Notes: generated by a model from the sequence alone, not told the origin. DNA of 64,000 nucleotides from Hemibagrus wyckioides (GCF_019097595.1 NC_080710.1:10470780-10534779); one strand, 5' to 3'. Numbered from the stretch's first letter, positions 23,527-37,196 are shown. Made by a program: numbers and translations.

Positions 23527-25738
23527 ATGTTTCCAACATGCAATGCTACACTTATGATCTCTAGTGAATAATTCATTTTCATATTCTTGAATCTGCATTG
23601 CTGTATTGCTGAATAGATGTAGACATCATTGCATGTTGAGTAGTGAGACTGTCCTGCCAGGAATAAATATTGCTTTATTACGTTATATACCGCTGACTGT
23701 AGTAACACTACAGTGTTAATTACACTAATTATCTATGCTGTTCTTACTGTATAACTTGCCTTATATTTCCAAAAACATCTATCACCTTATTACTTACAAT
23801 CTAACGCTACTTCCGTTAGCAGGGGATGCTGATTTTGTAAAAATTTTTCCTTTCCATCCAGAATGTTTAGACAACTAGTAAAAATATCAGTGGGTGCCAT
23901 GTAGGCCTAGCTGCTTAAGTAGGAAGTAAGAATCAGCAGGAAGTAGGAAGAATCAGTGAGAAGCGAGAGCACAGAACAGCTTTTGGGCATCATGTCCAAC
24001 TTGGTTGTTTTGGCACTGATGAAGACGTCCATTTGCACTGCACCATACTTTTCCTCGTAAGTGGGTCTCTGAGGTGCAGATACCACTTGCCTGAACATAG
24101 ATTATGTGCCACCTTGACATTGCATCACCCGTATTAATATACAGCCCCAGCAGATGTGTCATGGACCTGTGCAAGGTGTAGAGAACTCCATGCATGGTTA
24201 CTTACAAGTAGCTCTTGTCAACAATATCTTCTCATCTGTACTGATAGCCTACCAACTTATTTTTCTATTACTTTTGCACATATCGATTATAATATTTAGC
24301 AGTATTTTTTGTATGTAATGTATAAATCATCTTTGATCAGATAATCTTCTGAGTGGTGAAGGAAAATGTAAGGGACAGACAGACTACCTTTACTCCAAGT
24401 ATCTCCAGCTAGCTTAGAGCTTACCAGAGCTAACTTACAACATGACATGGGCAGAGCCAGACCCCTTTCCAGGATGATGCCGAGGGCAGCGTAGAAGGTG
24501 GCTTTATAAGTCTCGAAGAACCTTCCAGATGCAAGTAAAGACATAGCATTTATCAGCACTCATCATCATATGGGGTTTAAATCTGCTGGTTGAGTACACC
24601 CGGTTGACATGGGCATTGCTGTGCAGTCAGTGTAGAGGAGTCTGAGTCAGGCCTGGTTAAGCGCCAGGTTATTTGTGAACACTCGAGGGCATCATGCACA
24701 GAGAGCCGCATATGTGTCTGCCTGTGTGAGTACAAGGGCGCAGAAAACGAATAACGATATGAAAATCTTGCTTTTCAGTCCAGCAATAATGAAGAAGAGG
24801 ATTAATACTGCTTTCTACCAGAAGTTGCACAAATTTCTACCTAGATCAAAGATATCACAGTATTCGATCGAATCAACCAGATCGGGAATAGTTTGTTTTG
24901 TTTTCTTGTTTTTTTTTCCTCTGGATTTTCTTCACGGGAAAAAAATCAAGTCGAGGATGAAGTGCAGAGAAAGAAATTGTTCGACTCCAGAAGAGCCTGA
25001 GGAGTTGTCTGCATATTAGAGACAGCGAGTGACTAGCTAAATGCAGGGCAGCAATGCTAATGAGGGAAAATCGTCTGAAGGAGTCCAGTAGCGTTCTACG
25101 ACTAACACTCTTAATATATAAGAAAAACACACGCACCAAGGGAGGAAGGAACGAGAGAAGATGCAAAGTAAATAGCTCCGTACTGTGTTCATGTAGTTAA
25201 ACATACACACAGGCAAGGAGGTGAAAGGGAAAGATTGATATATGACAACAGCATTTATAGCGAATACTACCTGATCTATAGTGCGCACTGTGTGACCTTT
25301 TTGCAAGTGCATGAAGTGTCCATGATAGTTACTAGGAGATGAAATAATATTGAAACACGAGTATGCTCATTTGATATAATATAAAATATTATTATATGAT
25401 TGCCACATATGCCTTAAGTCTAAGCCCCAGGTCACCCAGGTTTGAGCTCTGTCTCTGCACAACAAGTCCTTGCTAGAGAACAAGCCTGACAAAATGGTAG
25501 GCAGTACATGCTTTACATGCCTAATTGCATCAGAAATAGACAAAGGTAGGTGGCTAGTTAAATTAAAGGGGAATTAAACTGATATAATTTTTTTAAATGT
25601 CAACCTGATTAGCTAGTTGTTCCGAAGCAAGATTTATGTAGGAACGCTGCATCATTTATATAGACATTTCTGACAGACTGGAAAGTGAAAAACTTTCATC
25701 CTGTTTAGTCTACTTTGTGAAAACCCCAGGGAATACAG

Positions 25739-25740
25739 TG

Positions 25741-25772
<32 letters not shown>
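25739..25772. repeat. (AAT)n microsatellite
   Basis: About eleven AAT/ATA units. Confidence 0.9.
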
Positions 25773-25774
<2 letters not shown>

Positions 25775-26307
25775 ATATTGTCACAATTATTATTTTTATA
25801 TATATTTTATATTTTTTTATATTTTTTGTACTGCACTAATTTTGATGTGTGGCTTGATATAACTCCGCCCACAATCAACAACCCGATCGATTCCCTTCCG
25901 ATGATATTCATCACGCTTGTTTGCATTAAGTTGAATTTTTCCACACCTCCTATGCAAGTCTTTAACTCCGACAGACCCGTGAGCACGATTTCAGCTCGAC
26001 TTCGTAGAAAATGGACACTAGACAGCACAAACTAATTGCTTGGCTCAGCTACAGTGCGAATGTGTCATCATAGTGATCAAAGCAAGGCCACACAAAAACG
26101 ACACACTATGATGTTCTTCATTCAGAGGCTTGAATATGAACATGTACGTTAGGCTGATAGATTAAAGTTAATAAAGTCTGATTAATAATCTCATTCAAGT
26201 CTGACTTAAGATTGCAAGTAAATGTAAATATTCAGTGATTTTGTTTGATGAGAATTAGATAATATTAAATAATGTTTAAATATGTAAATAATATTTATAC
26301 ATTTTAT

Positions 26308-26342
26308 GAAATGAAATGAAATGAAATTGAATTGAATTGAAT
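26308..26342. repeat. Pentanucleotide tandem repeats
   Basis: Four GAAAT units are followed directly by four GAATT-type units, which looks like a repeat that switched unit by one substitution. Confidence 0.85.
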
Positions 26343-26386
26343 TGTCAGTCATGTTTTCTGTAGATCCTCTAACTCTGGTTTGCCCA

Positions 26387-26412
26387 GTGTGTGTGTGTGT
26401 GTGTGTGTGTGT
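26387..26412. repeat. (GT)n microsatellite
   Basis: About 13 GT units. Confidence 0.9.
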
Positions 26413-28177
26413 GAGACAGTGTTGGAAAAAAGAAATCATGTCTCTCAGGTCATGGGTGATGAGATGGTCAGTTAGTGTAACCTGAATTTTATTTGAGATG
26501 GGTGTCCTTGGAAAAGAGCAGGCCTTTCTCCTAGTCCTCGTCTTCCTCTGTTAGAGCCTAACTCAATCTCTGTGCTCTCGTCCCCTCTTTCTTCTCTCCT
26601 TCCTCCCTTTCATTCCTCCAGCCTTGTGCACCATACAGCAGTTAACGGCAAAAGCCGCTTTAGTTACTATTTTTATTTAAGTGTGCGTTCATGTCCAGTC
26701 GTTCTGTTTGGAAGCTTATCAGCTGAACCGTGACTGGCAGGTTTAGCCATTTCTTACACTATACTTACTTTATTCTTATTTTTTAAAGACATGTAGGCAC
26801 TTTATATCAAATCGTCTACGGAAAATTGAGTAGAATAACGTATGTTGCATTATGCCTTAATTCTCCTTATTCTGTAGAGTTACAGACATGAACAGGGAAT
26901 TTCATGCATTGTTACTTTTCCAAAAATCCAGAATGAGAGATTAAAAGTATATAAGGATTGAACTGCAGTAAAAAATTAAAAAGTTTATTGCCTGTGGATT
27001 AAAAGAAGGCTTTTTATCCTACTTATTGGTCATTCAGAATCAGTCAGCGTGCCATATCAAGCGTAAGCATGGGTTAAAAACTAGCAGCAGTATTTGTATT
27101 GTGTTTGTAATTTTTCATAATGAATCACTTTTTTTCATTAATAGTGCTGTAAAGCAAGTAGTCTGTTTGATTCAAGCAAGACACCAAACAGGAATTTGGT
27201 GAATACTCTAAACTGGACAATCTCAACAGCCGTTTAATGCAATTTAGTTGTTTCAGTCCTGGCTGTATCACAATTTTAATCATCCATGCTGAAGCGGAAA
27301 AAAGCTCCACATTGTGTGTAAATAGCCTTTCATTTCATACCGCCCGACATATTTGTGCGAGGAAATCTTCTGCGTCATTTTAAAAGCATCATTATATTAG
27401 TAAATAAAATATGTGTATTAAGTCACTTTACGCTAACGTCAAAGCAAAAAAAAAAAAGCCTTCAAGGTTTTTATGACCTAAATGTTATAGATACAGTGGG
27501 GTTTTATTACAATCGGAAATAAACACAAGGCTTTAAATATTCAGAGTTTTTTGAAATATTCTGAAACCAAACAAAGAAAGTAAATGTTTAATATCTGGAA
27601 TATTTAATAATATAAATATGGAATATAAAATGTCAGCATATGTGTGATATTGAGCATGTTAACTGCTTTGTACAAAAAGATCAGATTTTCCTCATGTCTA
27701 ATCTCTTCTAGTGAAGCACGTGTCCATCGGAAATGGATCATAAGGTTTTGCAGAAACTGGTGGAGTGCGTGCCAGCTCGAGTGCACGCTGTCATTAAAGC
27801 AAAAAAAGGAGAACTCAGATTGAGTGTCATATAATTTATAATAAAACAAACTGTTGTACTAAATTGAAAAAAGAACACAAATTTTCACTTGTGCTCTCAG
27901 ACCTTTGAATGGTTTCATGCCAAAAGGACCAGAAGTCCACTCAGGGTCAACAGGCTAAAGATATTTTTAAAAAAACAAACAAAAAAATTTCACTGGCTTT
28001 CAGACGATGCATAAACACTCCACACACTGATACACAACTATTGATTACATTAATATTAATTACATGGATGCTCTTATAATGAATAACTCATAAGTTAATT
28101 ATAATGGATATTTTTATGTATGACAGAGTTGATATATATATACATATATATATACATACATATATATATATATATAT

Positions 28178-28722
28178 ACCGATCAGGTATAAGATTATGA
28201 GCAGTGAGAAGTGAAGTGAGTAACACTGATTATCTCCTCATCATGGCACCTGTTAGTGGGTGGGATATATTAGGCAGCAAGTGAACATTTTGTCCTCAAA
28301 GTTGATGTGTTAGAAGCAGGAAAAATGGGCAAGTGTAAGGATTTGAGCGAGTTTGACAAGGACCAAATTGTGATGGCTAGACGACTGGATCAGAGCATCT
28401 CCAAAACTGTAGCTCTTGTGGGGTGTTCCCGGTCTGCACTGGTCACTATCAAAAGTGGTCCAAGGAAGGAACAGTGGTGAATCGGTGACAGGGTCATGGG
28501 CGGCCAAGACTCAATGATGCACGTGGGGAGTGAAGGCTGGCCCGTGTGATCCGATCCAACAGACGAGCTACTGTTGCTCAAATTGCTGAAGAAGTTAATG
28601 CTGGTTCTGATAGAAAGGTGTCAGAATACACAGTGCATGACGGGTCAGGGCTGTTTTGACAGCAAAAGGTGGGACCCACACAATATTAGGCAGGTGGTCA
28701 TAATGTTATGCCTAATATATTA
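28178..28722 (+). mobile_element. Tc1-like family A element, opposite orientation
   Basis: It begins after a (TA)n tract with accgatcaggtataagatta and ends gtcataatgttatgcctaat. In plus orientation it keeps [20 protein letters not shown] followed by [19 protein letters not shown], and downstream the ATVAQIAEEVNAGSDRKVSE block, with a frameshift and a stop between them. About 545 bp, so the same deletion class as 827-1370. Confidence 0.78.
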
Positions 28723-30469
28723 TCCGACCATGTAGATAAATGGATACAATCAGAAAAATAGTCATTTAAAAAATTAGAAATTCTTCTAGCAGGTCGTTTA
28801 TCAGGTATAAAGTATTTTAAAAATGCCACTTAAGAAGAAATCCTGTGCTCTCTCATACTTAAACATGTTTAAGCCGTTCAGACTGATGTTTATTTGAATG
28901 TTGGCAAGACCTTACTCATGTTCCTTATGACTTTTCTAGGGAAAAAAATATCATGTGCTGAACTCTGTTAAACAGTCATTTTTCATTTTGGTTATGAGTC
29001 AGAAGTGTAGTGTGAGAGCAAAACTAAAGCTACATGGCTTCGTAAGCATTGATGGTAAACTTATAGAATTAAAAGGTTTATGGAAATGTACGTTTATGGA
29101 TAACTTCAGTCACTAAGCAACTTTTTTTTTTTGCTAGATATTGGAGATACAGTGGATTCCAAGTCTGAGACCCCACTGAAAATATGGGCTTTTCTTTGGA
29201 ATATTTAAAAGAAAGAAAGTAAATTATTATGTTATCATTTTCTTGAATATTTAATATTTAAAGATTCAGCCCTATTTCCGAGTCTCTATTTAAAATGAGT
29301 GATATTGAGCATGTTTGTATGAAAGATCAGATTTTCCTCATGTCTAATCTGTTTTACTGAAGCATGTGTTCAGATGACACTTTAACGGATTTGATCTGAA
29401 ATGAATCATAAGGTTTGGTATAAACTTGTACAGTCCATGCCAGCTTGCTCTGTTTATACCATGTTAATATTAAGCACGGGTTTATACTCATAACCCTTAC
29501 AGAAGGGGATTTTTGTAGGGGTTTTTTTTTTTCGGTGTAATTCTGCATCTGTTTGTGTCCAACTGACTCAGTGTGTGTGTTAAAGCTGTGAGCTCAGCAC
29601 TGTTGTGGACTTTTGATGAAACTCATCAGAAAGCATGTCACTGAAGTCACGTTGTGGCTTTGATGTGTGCTCACTGCGTCTAAACAAATAAAATTCCCAA
29701 CAACAGCAACAACTAATTTCCTCAAGGTTTAACAGGGCTGTTTATGCCGAGGCATCTGACACAACGATCTCCTGATACCTACAACATAAAGTAACGTTCT
29801 CACCACACACCATGATCCCTTTTCAAATGCACCTAATAAAGCTGACTATAGAGGAGATCTCTCACCCGGATACTTTATTTTCACATAAATGGTTAAAAAT
29901 AGGATTAGGCCTTGAGTAGTGAAGATTATTTAACAAAGTCAAGATTGTTTAAGGTTAGAACATGACACACATGGATTTTATCTGATAGAATGTTATTTGG
30001 TTGAACTGATTTTTGGAGTTCTTTTAGAAAATATATTGGTACAGAGGAAGAGGTACAGGCTACGGAACATACTATAGCTGGTGTGTGTGTAAGTGTTTGT
30101 GTGAGAGACCGAGAGAGAGAGCGAGTAAACGGTATCCTCTGTTGGCAACACAATATTCCCTCACCCTTATTTAGCAAGAACCTATGTGTGTGTGTGTGTG
30201 TGTGTGTACACTTGTGTGTGGGTGTGTTGTGAGATTTTTGCGAGGGGATTCATGGCTTGCATGTGTTTTTCTGTGTAATGAAACACTTCTTGAAGGTTTT
30301 CTAAAATTTAGTTTTTCATGCACATCCCAGCTTTTTGCATGTGTGTGTGTGTGTGTGACTTGCCAAACACTTACCAGTGTAAAATTCTGTTTGTTTATTT
30401 TAGTTAGATGGGGACAGTGCAGTGAGTTTAGTTTGCATTTTTGTAGATATGTTTTGTAGATATTGTGTG

Positions 30470-30600
30470 TGTGTGTGTATGTATATATATATTCTTATAT
30501 ATATGTATATATATACCAAGAATATATATATGTATATATATACCAAGAATATATATATGTATATATATACCAAGAATATATATATGTATATATATACCAA

Positions 30601-30678
<78 letters not shown>

Positions 30679-30682
30679 TTGG
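30470..30682. repeat. 27-bp tandem repeat merging into a long (TA)n tract
   Basis: Units starting taccaagaatatatatatgt occur at 30514, 30541, 30568 and 30595 with exact 27-bp spacing. They are followed by about 75 bp of TA and then ttcttgg, the complement of the ccaagaa in each unit. A short GT run precedes the array. Confidence 0.92.
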
Positions 30683-30911
30683 GACTACAGCATGTCCCCA
30701 CCAGAATATCAGACAGTTTTGACCTTGTGGGGAACTTTAACTGAACCCCGCTGAGAAAACCTGCAGCTTTTAATTAAAAAAACTAAAAAGAGCAAAAGCT
30801 GATTTTTTTAGTTACTGAGGTTAAGGTTAGAGTTAGGTTTTAGGTGAAGGCAAAGAATAAATTAGCTGCATTAATAATTATGTCAGTGGAAGGTCCTGAC
30901 AAGGAGGACAG

Positions 30912-30914
30912 CGG

Positions 30915-30946
<32 letters not shown>
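30912..30946. repeat. (GT)n microsatellite
   Basis: About 17 GT units. Confidence 0.9.
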
Positions 30947-30948
<2 letters not shown>

Positions 30949-31209
30949 GAGATTACAAGAGAACTATACAGATATAGTCCTTTAATTACTGAGTCATGAG
31001 AAAGCAAATAAAATGTTTTTACAGATCAACATTGAAGGCAGATTTTCATGAAACCTTTTTCTGGAAAAAAAGGCTAAAGTCTTAATAAAAGTCTTATTAT
31101 TGGTAGAGAATTTATACTCAGAGGTCTATACATGTACATGTGTTTAAACATAGATGTTTCAGTACAGATACAATGGATAGAAAAAGTCTACACCCCCAAA
31201 TGGCAGGTT

Positions 31210-31221
31210 TTTGTTATATAT

Positions 31222-31298
<77 letters not shown>
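31210..31298. repeat. (TA)n microsatellite at the edge of a Tc1-like relic
   Basis: More than 40 TA units directly abut the left end of the element at 31297. Expansion of the TA target site is a possible origin. Confidence 0.92.
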
Positions 31299-31300
<2 letters not shown>

Positions 31301-32215
31301 GGTCACCAGTACACTGGTTCATTCATGCAGTGATTTAATCAGCCAATCAAGTTGCAGCAGTGCATTGCATAAAATCATGTAGATACAGACCAGTATTTCT
31401 ATAACTGCTCATCTCCTGGGATTTTCTCACACAACAGTCTCTATAGTTTCCTCAGAATGGTGCAATAAAGAAAAAACATCCAGTGAACAGAAGCAGTTTT
31501 TTTGATAAGAGATGGCCAGACTGGTTCGAGCTGACTGAAAGACTACAGTAACTCAGATAATCACTCTGTACAATGGTGGTGAGCAGAAAAGCATCTCATA
31601 CTTCACAAGTCATCATTAGCAGAAAATCACATAAAGTTTCATTTCTGTCATCCAAGAAGAGAACACTGAGGCGGCAGTGGGCACAGACTCACCAAAACTG
31701 GACAGTTGACGTCTGGAATAACGTAGCCTGGTCTGATGAATCTAGATTTCTGCTGACTTCACACTGATGGTGGGGTCAGAATGTGGCACCAGCAGCATGA
31801 ATCCATGGACTCACCCTGTCTTGTTTCATTAGTGCAGGCTGGTGGAGGTGGTGTAATGGTGTGGGCAATGATTTCTTGGCACACTTTGGCCTGTTCAATC
31901 ATTTGAATGCCACAGACTATTTGAGTATTGTTGCTGAATATGTGCATCACTTTATGTCCACAATTTAACATCATCGAATAGCTACATCCAGCATGATAAT
32001 GCATCATGTCACAAAGCGAAAGTCAACAAAAGCTGGTTTCATAAACATGACAATGAGTGCACTCGAGAAATCTGCAGGAATTGCAAGACGCAGTCATGTC
32101 AACATGGAGCAGCATCTCAAAGGAATGTTTCCCAAATCTTGTGGGATCCATGCCATGTTGAACGGAGGCTGTTTTGAGGCCCAAACCAGTATCAGTGTAG
32201 TGTTCCTAATAAAGT
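31297..32215 (+). mobile_element. Tc1-like element relic, family D
   Basis: The plus strand holds decayed transposase text. QWAQTHQNWTVDVWNNVAWS is followed by DESRFLL, the second catalytic region of Tc1-like transposases. Later text is consistent with VQAGGGGVMVWA, then a YLQHDNASCHKAKV-like block near 31985-32030. The right end is gtgttcctaataaagtgatc. Stops and frameshifts are frequent and the DLNPIEH block is missing, so it is inactive. A related shorter fragment lies at 57664-57900. Confidence 0.75.
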
Positions 32216-33293
32216 GATCTCTGTGTGTGTGTGTGTGTCTGCTTCATCTGTAGCATGAAGGCAATGGCAACTTGTAAAGAACAGAAAACCTGTTTATTTA
32301 AAGCACCATTTAAATACAGGGTCTAAGGGCGCATGTGGTGTCACTAAACATTTCTGTGAAAAACCATTTATGTACATCTAAATCTTTCTAACCGGAGACT
32401 TCAGGGTTTAAGATTATGCGTCATCATCATAGCTGTGTAGGTGTGTGCCATGCTGCAGGGATAACACAAAACCTTTAGGAAAACGTAAAGTAGCCATAAT
32501 TACTGATTACTGTAGTGCTCCAGACTTTATCCGATGTCTCTTCCACCCTAAGACCTTATTGCCAGCGTGTAACGGTAGTAGCTAATTATTACACAAGCAC
32601 ATATCGATAGGATTGACATAACTGTCATGAGATTTCCATTATGAGTGAGTCGAGCTGCAGAGAGTGAGGACAGGTTTTATTTTCATGCCAGAACTATACA
32701 GCTGTAGCATGTTGGAGCTTCTGAACATCAGAAAGAGCCGTGTTACCAAGGCAGCGGATGCAAAATACGTGAGAAAATAACAAATGTATGTAAAGAACTA
32801 TGTCACACACATGCACACACCTATACAACACCGCACTGCACGTCAAACAGAACATATACTGCACCGGCAGTGAAGAACATCACGCTTGTTATATGGCTTC
32901 AGGCAGTTTTACTTCAAAAGACAAAAGTGTTTCTGTGAAGCACACACAGAGCAGACATTTTGTGTATTCAGCACTGCTGTAGCAATTAAAGTCTAATTGT
33001 GATGCACCGTCAGGCATACCTGTACATGGTACCTGCTGCCTTATAGTATTTGAATTCCTACTTTGTAATTGTAAACAAGGTTGTGCGAATAATAGCCTTC
33101 ATTATACTATTATATACCGCTTCTCTGTGTGAAAGTTCAGTGTTACGAGCTCGTCCTCTGGGAGTGAATTCGGAGGTTGTAAATGGCAGAAGTCTATTTT
33201 AAACTTTAAAATCTGTGCCCACTTGCATTATTCAGTTCACCCATTCATCTCTCTGTCATTCTCTGTCTGCTCTATCTTTGTTTTTCACTCAGT

Positions 33294-33296
<3 letters not shown>

Positions 33297-33324
<28 letters not shown>
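33297..33324. repeat. (CT)n microsatellite
   Basis: About 14 CT units. Confidence 0.9.
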
Positions 33325-33327
<3 letters not shown>

Positions 33328-33796
33328 AGTGCTGCAGTGCAGAAGCCTCTGGTTTTTCAGTACGATAGTTCTGGAGAATCCTGCCTCCACTGCCACACTG
33401 TTCCCTTCCCATTAAATCCAGTCCCGCCTCCCGACCTCACAAAACTGGAAAAAAAACAAAAAACAAATGAGCAGAAGTGTGGATACTCACCACACACTCA
33501 TGTTCTTATGTCGACCAACAGTATGCGTTCGTTAGTCGTCTCTCGAACCCTGACTGGATTTTATGACTTGCATCAAAGTTGCACACACTGACTGGAACAC
33601 ACAATCTGCGTGTTTAATCACAAGAGCTTCAGATAATTGTCTTTTCGTATTCCTTCCCTATGTCCAGCCTGGCTGTCTACCGTTCTTTATGCAGCGGCCT
33701 GCTAGATTTTTTTAACATGTGCCAGTGCTGCCTCCGTGTGGACATGATCTGACATTACATACTGTACACAAACACACCATGTCGTCACCTGTCCTT

Positions 33797-33945
33797 TTTC
33801 ATTTAGATTTATTTATTGAAGAAACTCCTGCACAGCTTATGCTATCCAGAGTGACTTACGATTGAGACAGCTGAGCAGTTACGGATTAAGGGCCTTGCTC
33901 ACCAAATTAACAGCTTAGCAAAAGTCAGATTTGAGCTTACAATCA
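33797..33945. repeat. Decayed SINE-like interspersed repeat
   Basis: Contains tccagagtgacttac and ggattaagggccttgctca, both shared with the copy at 45588-45778. More diverged than that copy. Confidence 0.55.
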
Positions 33946-33991
33946 ATATGTATTACAATACAACACGGTATAAACTGTCATATGACACACT

Positions 33992-34015
33992 CCACACACA
34001 CACACACACACACAC
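33992..34015. repeat. (CA)n microsatellite
   Basis: About 11 CA units. Confidence 0.9.
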
Positions 34016-34129
34016 TTCCCACAGTAACTGTACCTCTTCATCACCTCCCCCTCTCTGTGTTATCCATTCCCCTCCATGCTAGAGACAGGATAGTTACAGG
34101 AATGAGAGAAGGCTTTATTAAATATATTA

Positions 34130-34130
<1 letters not shown>

Positions 34131-34220
<90 letters not shown>
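34131..34220. repeat. Perfect (TC)n(TA)n(GA)n palindrome
   Basis: About 15 TC units, 12 TA units and 16 GA units follow one another with no interruption. Because GA is the complement of TC, the whole tract is an inverted repeat centred near 34175. Confidence 0.95.
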
Positions 34221-34222
<2 letters not shown>

Positions 34223-34229
34223 TATGTGT

Positions 34230-34672
34230 TATTTATTTTGAAATTAGGAGAAATATTGACAGCAGTTCACAAAAAATGAATATATATATCTCCTAATTTC
34301 AAAATATAGCTATTGTTATTTAGAGTGTATATTTAAAGGAAATGACAACACATCAAAATAACCCAAGATCATGCAGTATTTGCAGAGCTTTAATAACTCA
34401 AATAAATGCAAATAATTTGTAAACAAGTTGTGTTAATGCTTTGGCTAAATAACATAAAGAAATCAGTATTTGGAGGAATAACCCCGATCTGCATGCGTTT
34501 TAGCTCCATGCTCTCCACCAGTTTTTCACATTGCTGTTGGGGAACTTTATACCACTCTTTTTGCAAAAAAGCAAACAGCTCAGCTTTGCTTGATGGTTTG
34601 TGACCATCCATCTTCCTCTTGATGACATTCCAGAGGTTTTCAATAGGGTTCAAATCCGCCCGGTAGATGATA
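34230..34672 (-). pseudogene. Tc1-like transposase C-terminal fragment, family E
   Basis: The minus strand from 34653 encodes MNPIENLWNVIKRKMDGHKP, then EWYKVPQQQCEKLVESMELK. These are the end of the DDE domain and the C-terminus of a Tc1-like transposase, with the catalytic NPIENLW region intact. The frame runs 87 codons to a stop near 34390. The lower-coordinate side holds 3' element sequence. No upstream transposase was found beyond 34672. Confidence 0.75.
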
Positions 34673-35182
34673 ACTAGTCACCCAAAGTGGCATTATCAGT
34701 GCTTGGGTAACTGTTGCCATGGCAATAGTAAATGAGAGGCTGTGATTAAGTAGTAATCAGACAAAAAAAAGTACAGAATTAATTGGATAAGATAACGATG
34801 TGCAAAAAGTAGGCATTACAGTTTTAATTCAATCATACTAAAAATACCCGTGTCTCTGCTCAGGGTGGAATAAAATGGTTTTCAAAAACACATTACATTT
34901 TTAAATGCCTTTTTATTTAACCTTGTGAGTGATGATTGAAGGGGTTTAGATCTTTTCCAGCAGGCAAAGGGTTAAAAACTTGTTTACTACACTCAGTCTC
35001 AGCTTGAGGCAGTTCATCCTGGCCTGATTGGCTGAAAATAAGAGCTTCAAACAGGATCATTGGTCAGGATTAAGACTGGTCCTGCCCACTGCTGAAAATG
35101 CTTGTCATTGTTAGTTGGTGCACACTGACAGTTTGATTTGACATCTTTCCATCTTTATAATTAATATTATGTATTTTAAACT

Positions 35183-35305
<123 letters not shown>

Positions 35306-37126
35306 ATGAAATGTGTTGTGTAGCAATATCTGCTTTTCATTTCTTGCTCATCCAATGAGAGCAGCTGTGTTTTCACAACTTGTTTTTTATTCTACCCCTC
35401 CCTGCTCTTCTCTCCTCAGAATGACTCTTGTTCTATTTTTACTTGCCTGACTCGCACTCTTTCCCCTTCCCACCCATTTTTTCCCTCTCTTTCTCTCAAG
35501 CCTGTACCTACCACTGATTTTAGTAGTAAATATCTCTATGTTTCTGTATGAGTAAATAGTACCGAGTTCCCATTTTGAAACTAATTATTCTGTGTAAAAC
35601 ATTATACATGGAGGAACGTATTATGCTTTGGCTGGGATAACAAACGTGTGTGGAAAATGTAGTCATAGTTTTGGCAATGTATGTACACACATACCCCACT
35701 CCATAGTGTGAGTATTTGTAGTGGCACAGACTGATACTGGGCCCAGGGCCAAGGCCGCATTGCCCTCTACAAACAGCTTGGTCTTTCAGCACTCTCATAC
35801 CTAACTGAAATGCTTTTATCATGCACTAGAGACACTGTGTACGCTCGTATCAGAGTTTTCGGCCAGTAACCTGAGTCACGTGACATCATTATTATCTTGA
35901 CCTCGGGTAGTTTGGCAAAAACCAGAGCGTGCACACTCCCTGTGTGTGCATCAGCTCAGCCTTCTCAAACAAAAAACACAGTAATCTAGAGTATGTAGTG
36001 AGTCATTTAGCTGCATAAAGGAAATTTGATACTACTTGCAAACGTAACTCAGAAATGCTGTGATCTTTAAAATCTGATTTTCCATTTGATTTCTCTCTCT
36101 CTACAGTTATACAGTAGTCCTGGTGATTTTTTTTTTTGGCTCATACATCGTTTTTATTTATTTGTACGCAGTGTTTTCCTAATGATATTTGTAAATTCAG
36201 TGCCACTGTGTAATACATGTGCTATTAATCATGTATGAGTTCTCTGTAAGATGATGTTTTTTTTAATAGTCTAGAATTTATTAGTAATATTTATATATAT
36301 TCCTAGCGGTGCTTCCTTTTTTGTTCCACGGAAGCGATTCGCTGTGGCAGATATGGGTGAATATGAGTCTGTTCTGACTGTAAGAGGCTACATTTAGACG
36401 TGCATTTAGTTTTGGTGTGAGTAGCAGGGTCAGATATACAGTTGAGATTAATGTGGACAGTGCAGGAAGTGCATGGTGCGGGTCAACGGGAGCAATAGAG
36501 GAAGTGCACTTGTTAAGATCAGGTTCCCGTAAAGTACTTCCACTTCTTATATTTCTCATACACATATCTGCATGTGAGTCAGTCATTTACCAGAACCTCC
36601 AAGGGTTTATTGGGCACTGCATTAGTGTTAATGGTGTCACTTTGTTACGGAGAAGATGACACTGTATAGTCATATCTTGCAGGTTTTATGTTGTAGTGTA
36701 TTGGTAGAAAATGATGACAAAGAATTGATGTGAATTCAATTCTTATGGTGATTTTGTTTGTGTAAGTATTTCTGTATTACTTATATAGAATTAGAATTAG
36801 TATTATTTGAGGGCGGGATCAGGCGGGATGCTTGACCCTGTCAGCTTTTGCCTCCTGACCAGTAAGACACCACGAGCTTCTACGTCACACCGCCGGGTCC
36901 GATGTAAAATAACAGGATTATTTTTTTCTTTCTCTCTACGTCACTGAAGCTGATTTTTAGCCGCTGCGTTACAGTGGAGCGCGAGAGAGCGGCTAATTTG
37001 CATATGACTGACATTCCAGAGCACTGTTGACCAATCAGAGGCCGAGGCGGCATCGCGACGGGTCTGAGCGCGGACCAATCGCATCGCGGAGTCGAAGAGT
37101 ACAAGGCGGGTCACGGGCTGGGCGAG

Positions 37127-37131
<5 letters not shown>

Positions 37132-37194
<63 letters not shown>
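37132..37194. repeat. (TC)n(AC)n compound microsatellite
   Basis: About 14 TC units joined to about 17 AC units, inside the putative CIC-S promoter. Confidence 0.93.

Positions 37195-37196
<2 letters not shown>

Noticed and set aside
30422..30754. Long frames of alternating Tyr-Ile
   Set aside because: They are translations of a (TA)n microsatellite and its 27-bp tandem repeat.
33931..34188. Plus-strand frame of 85 codons upstream of the palindrome
   Set aside because: It runs from unique DNA into (CT)n and (TA)n tracts and has no conserved content.
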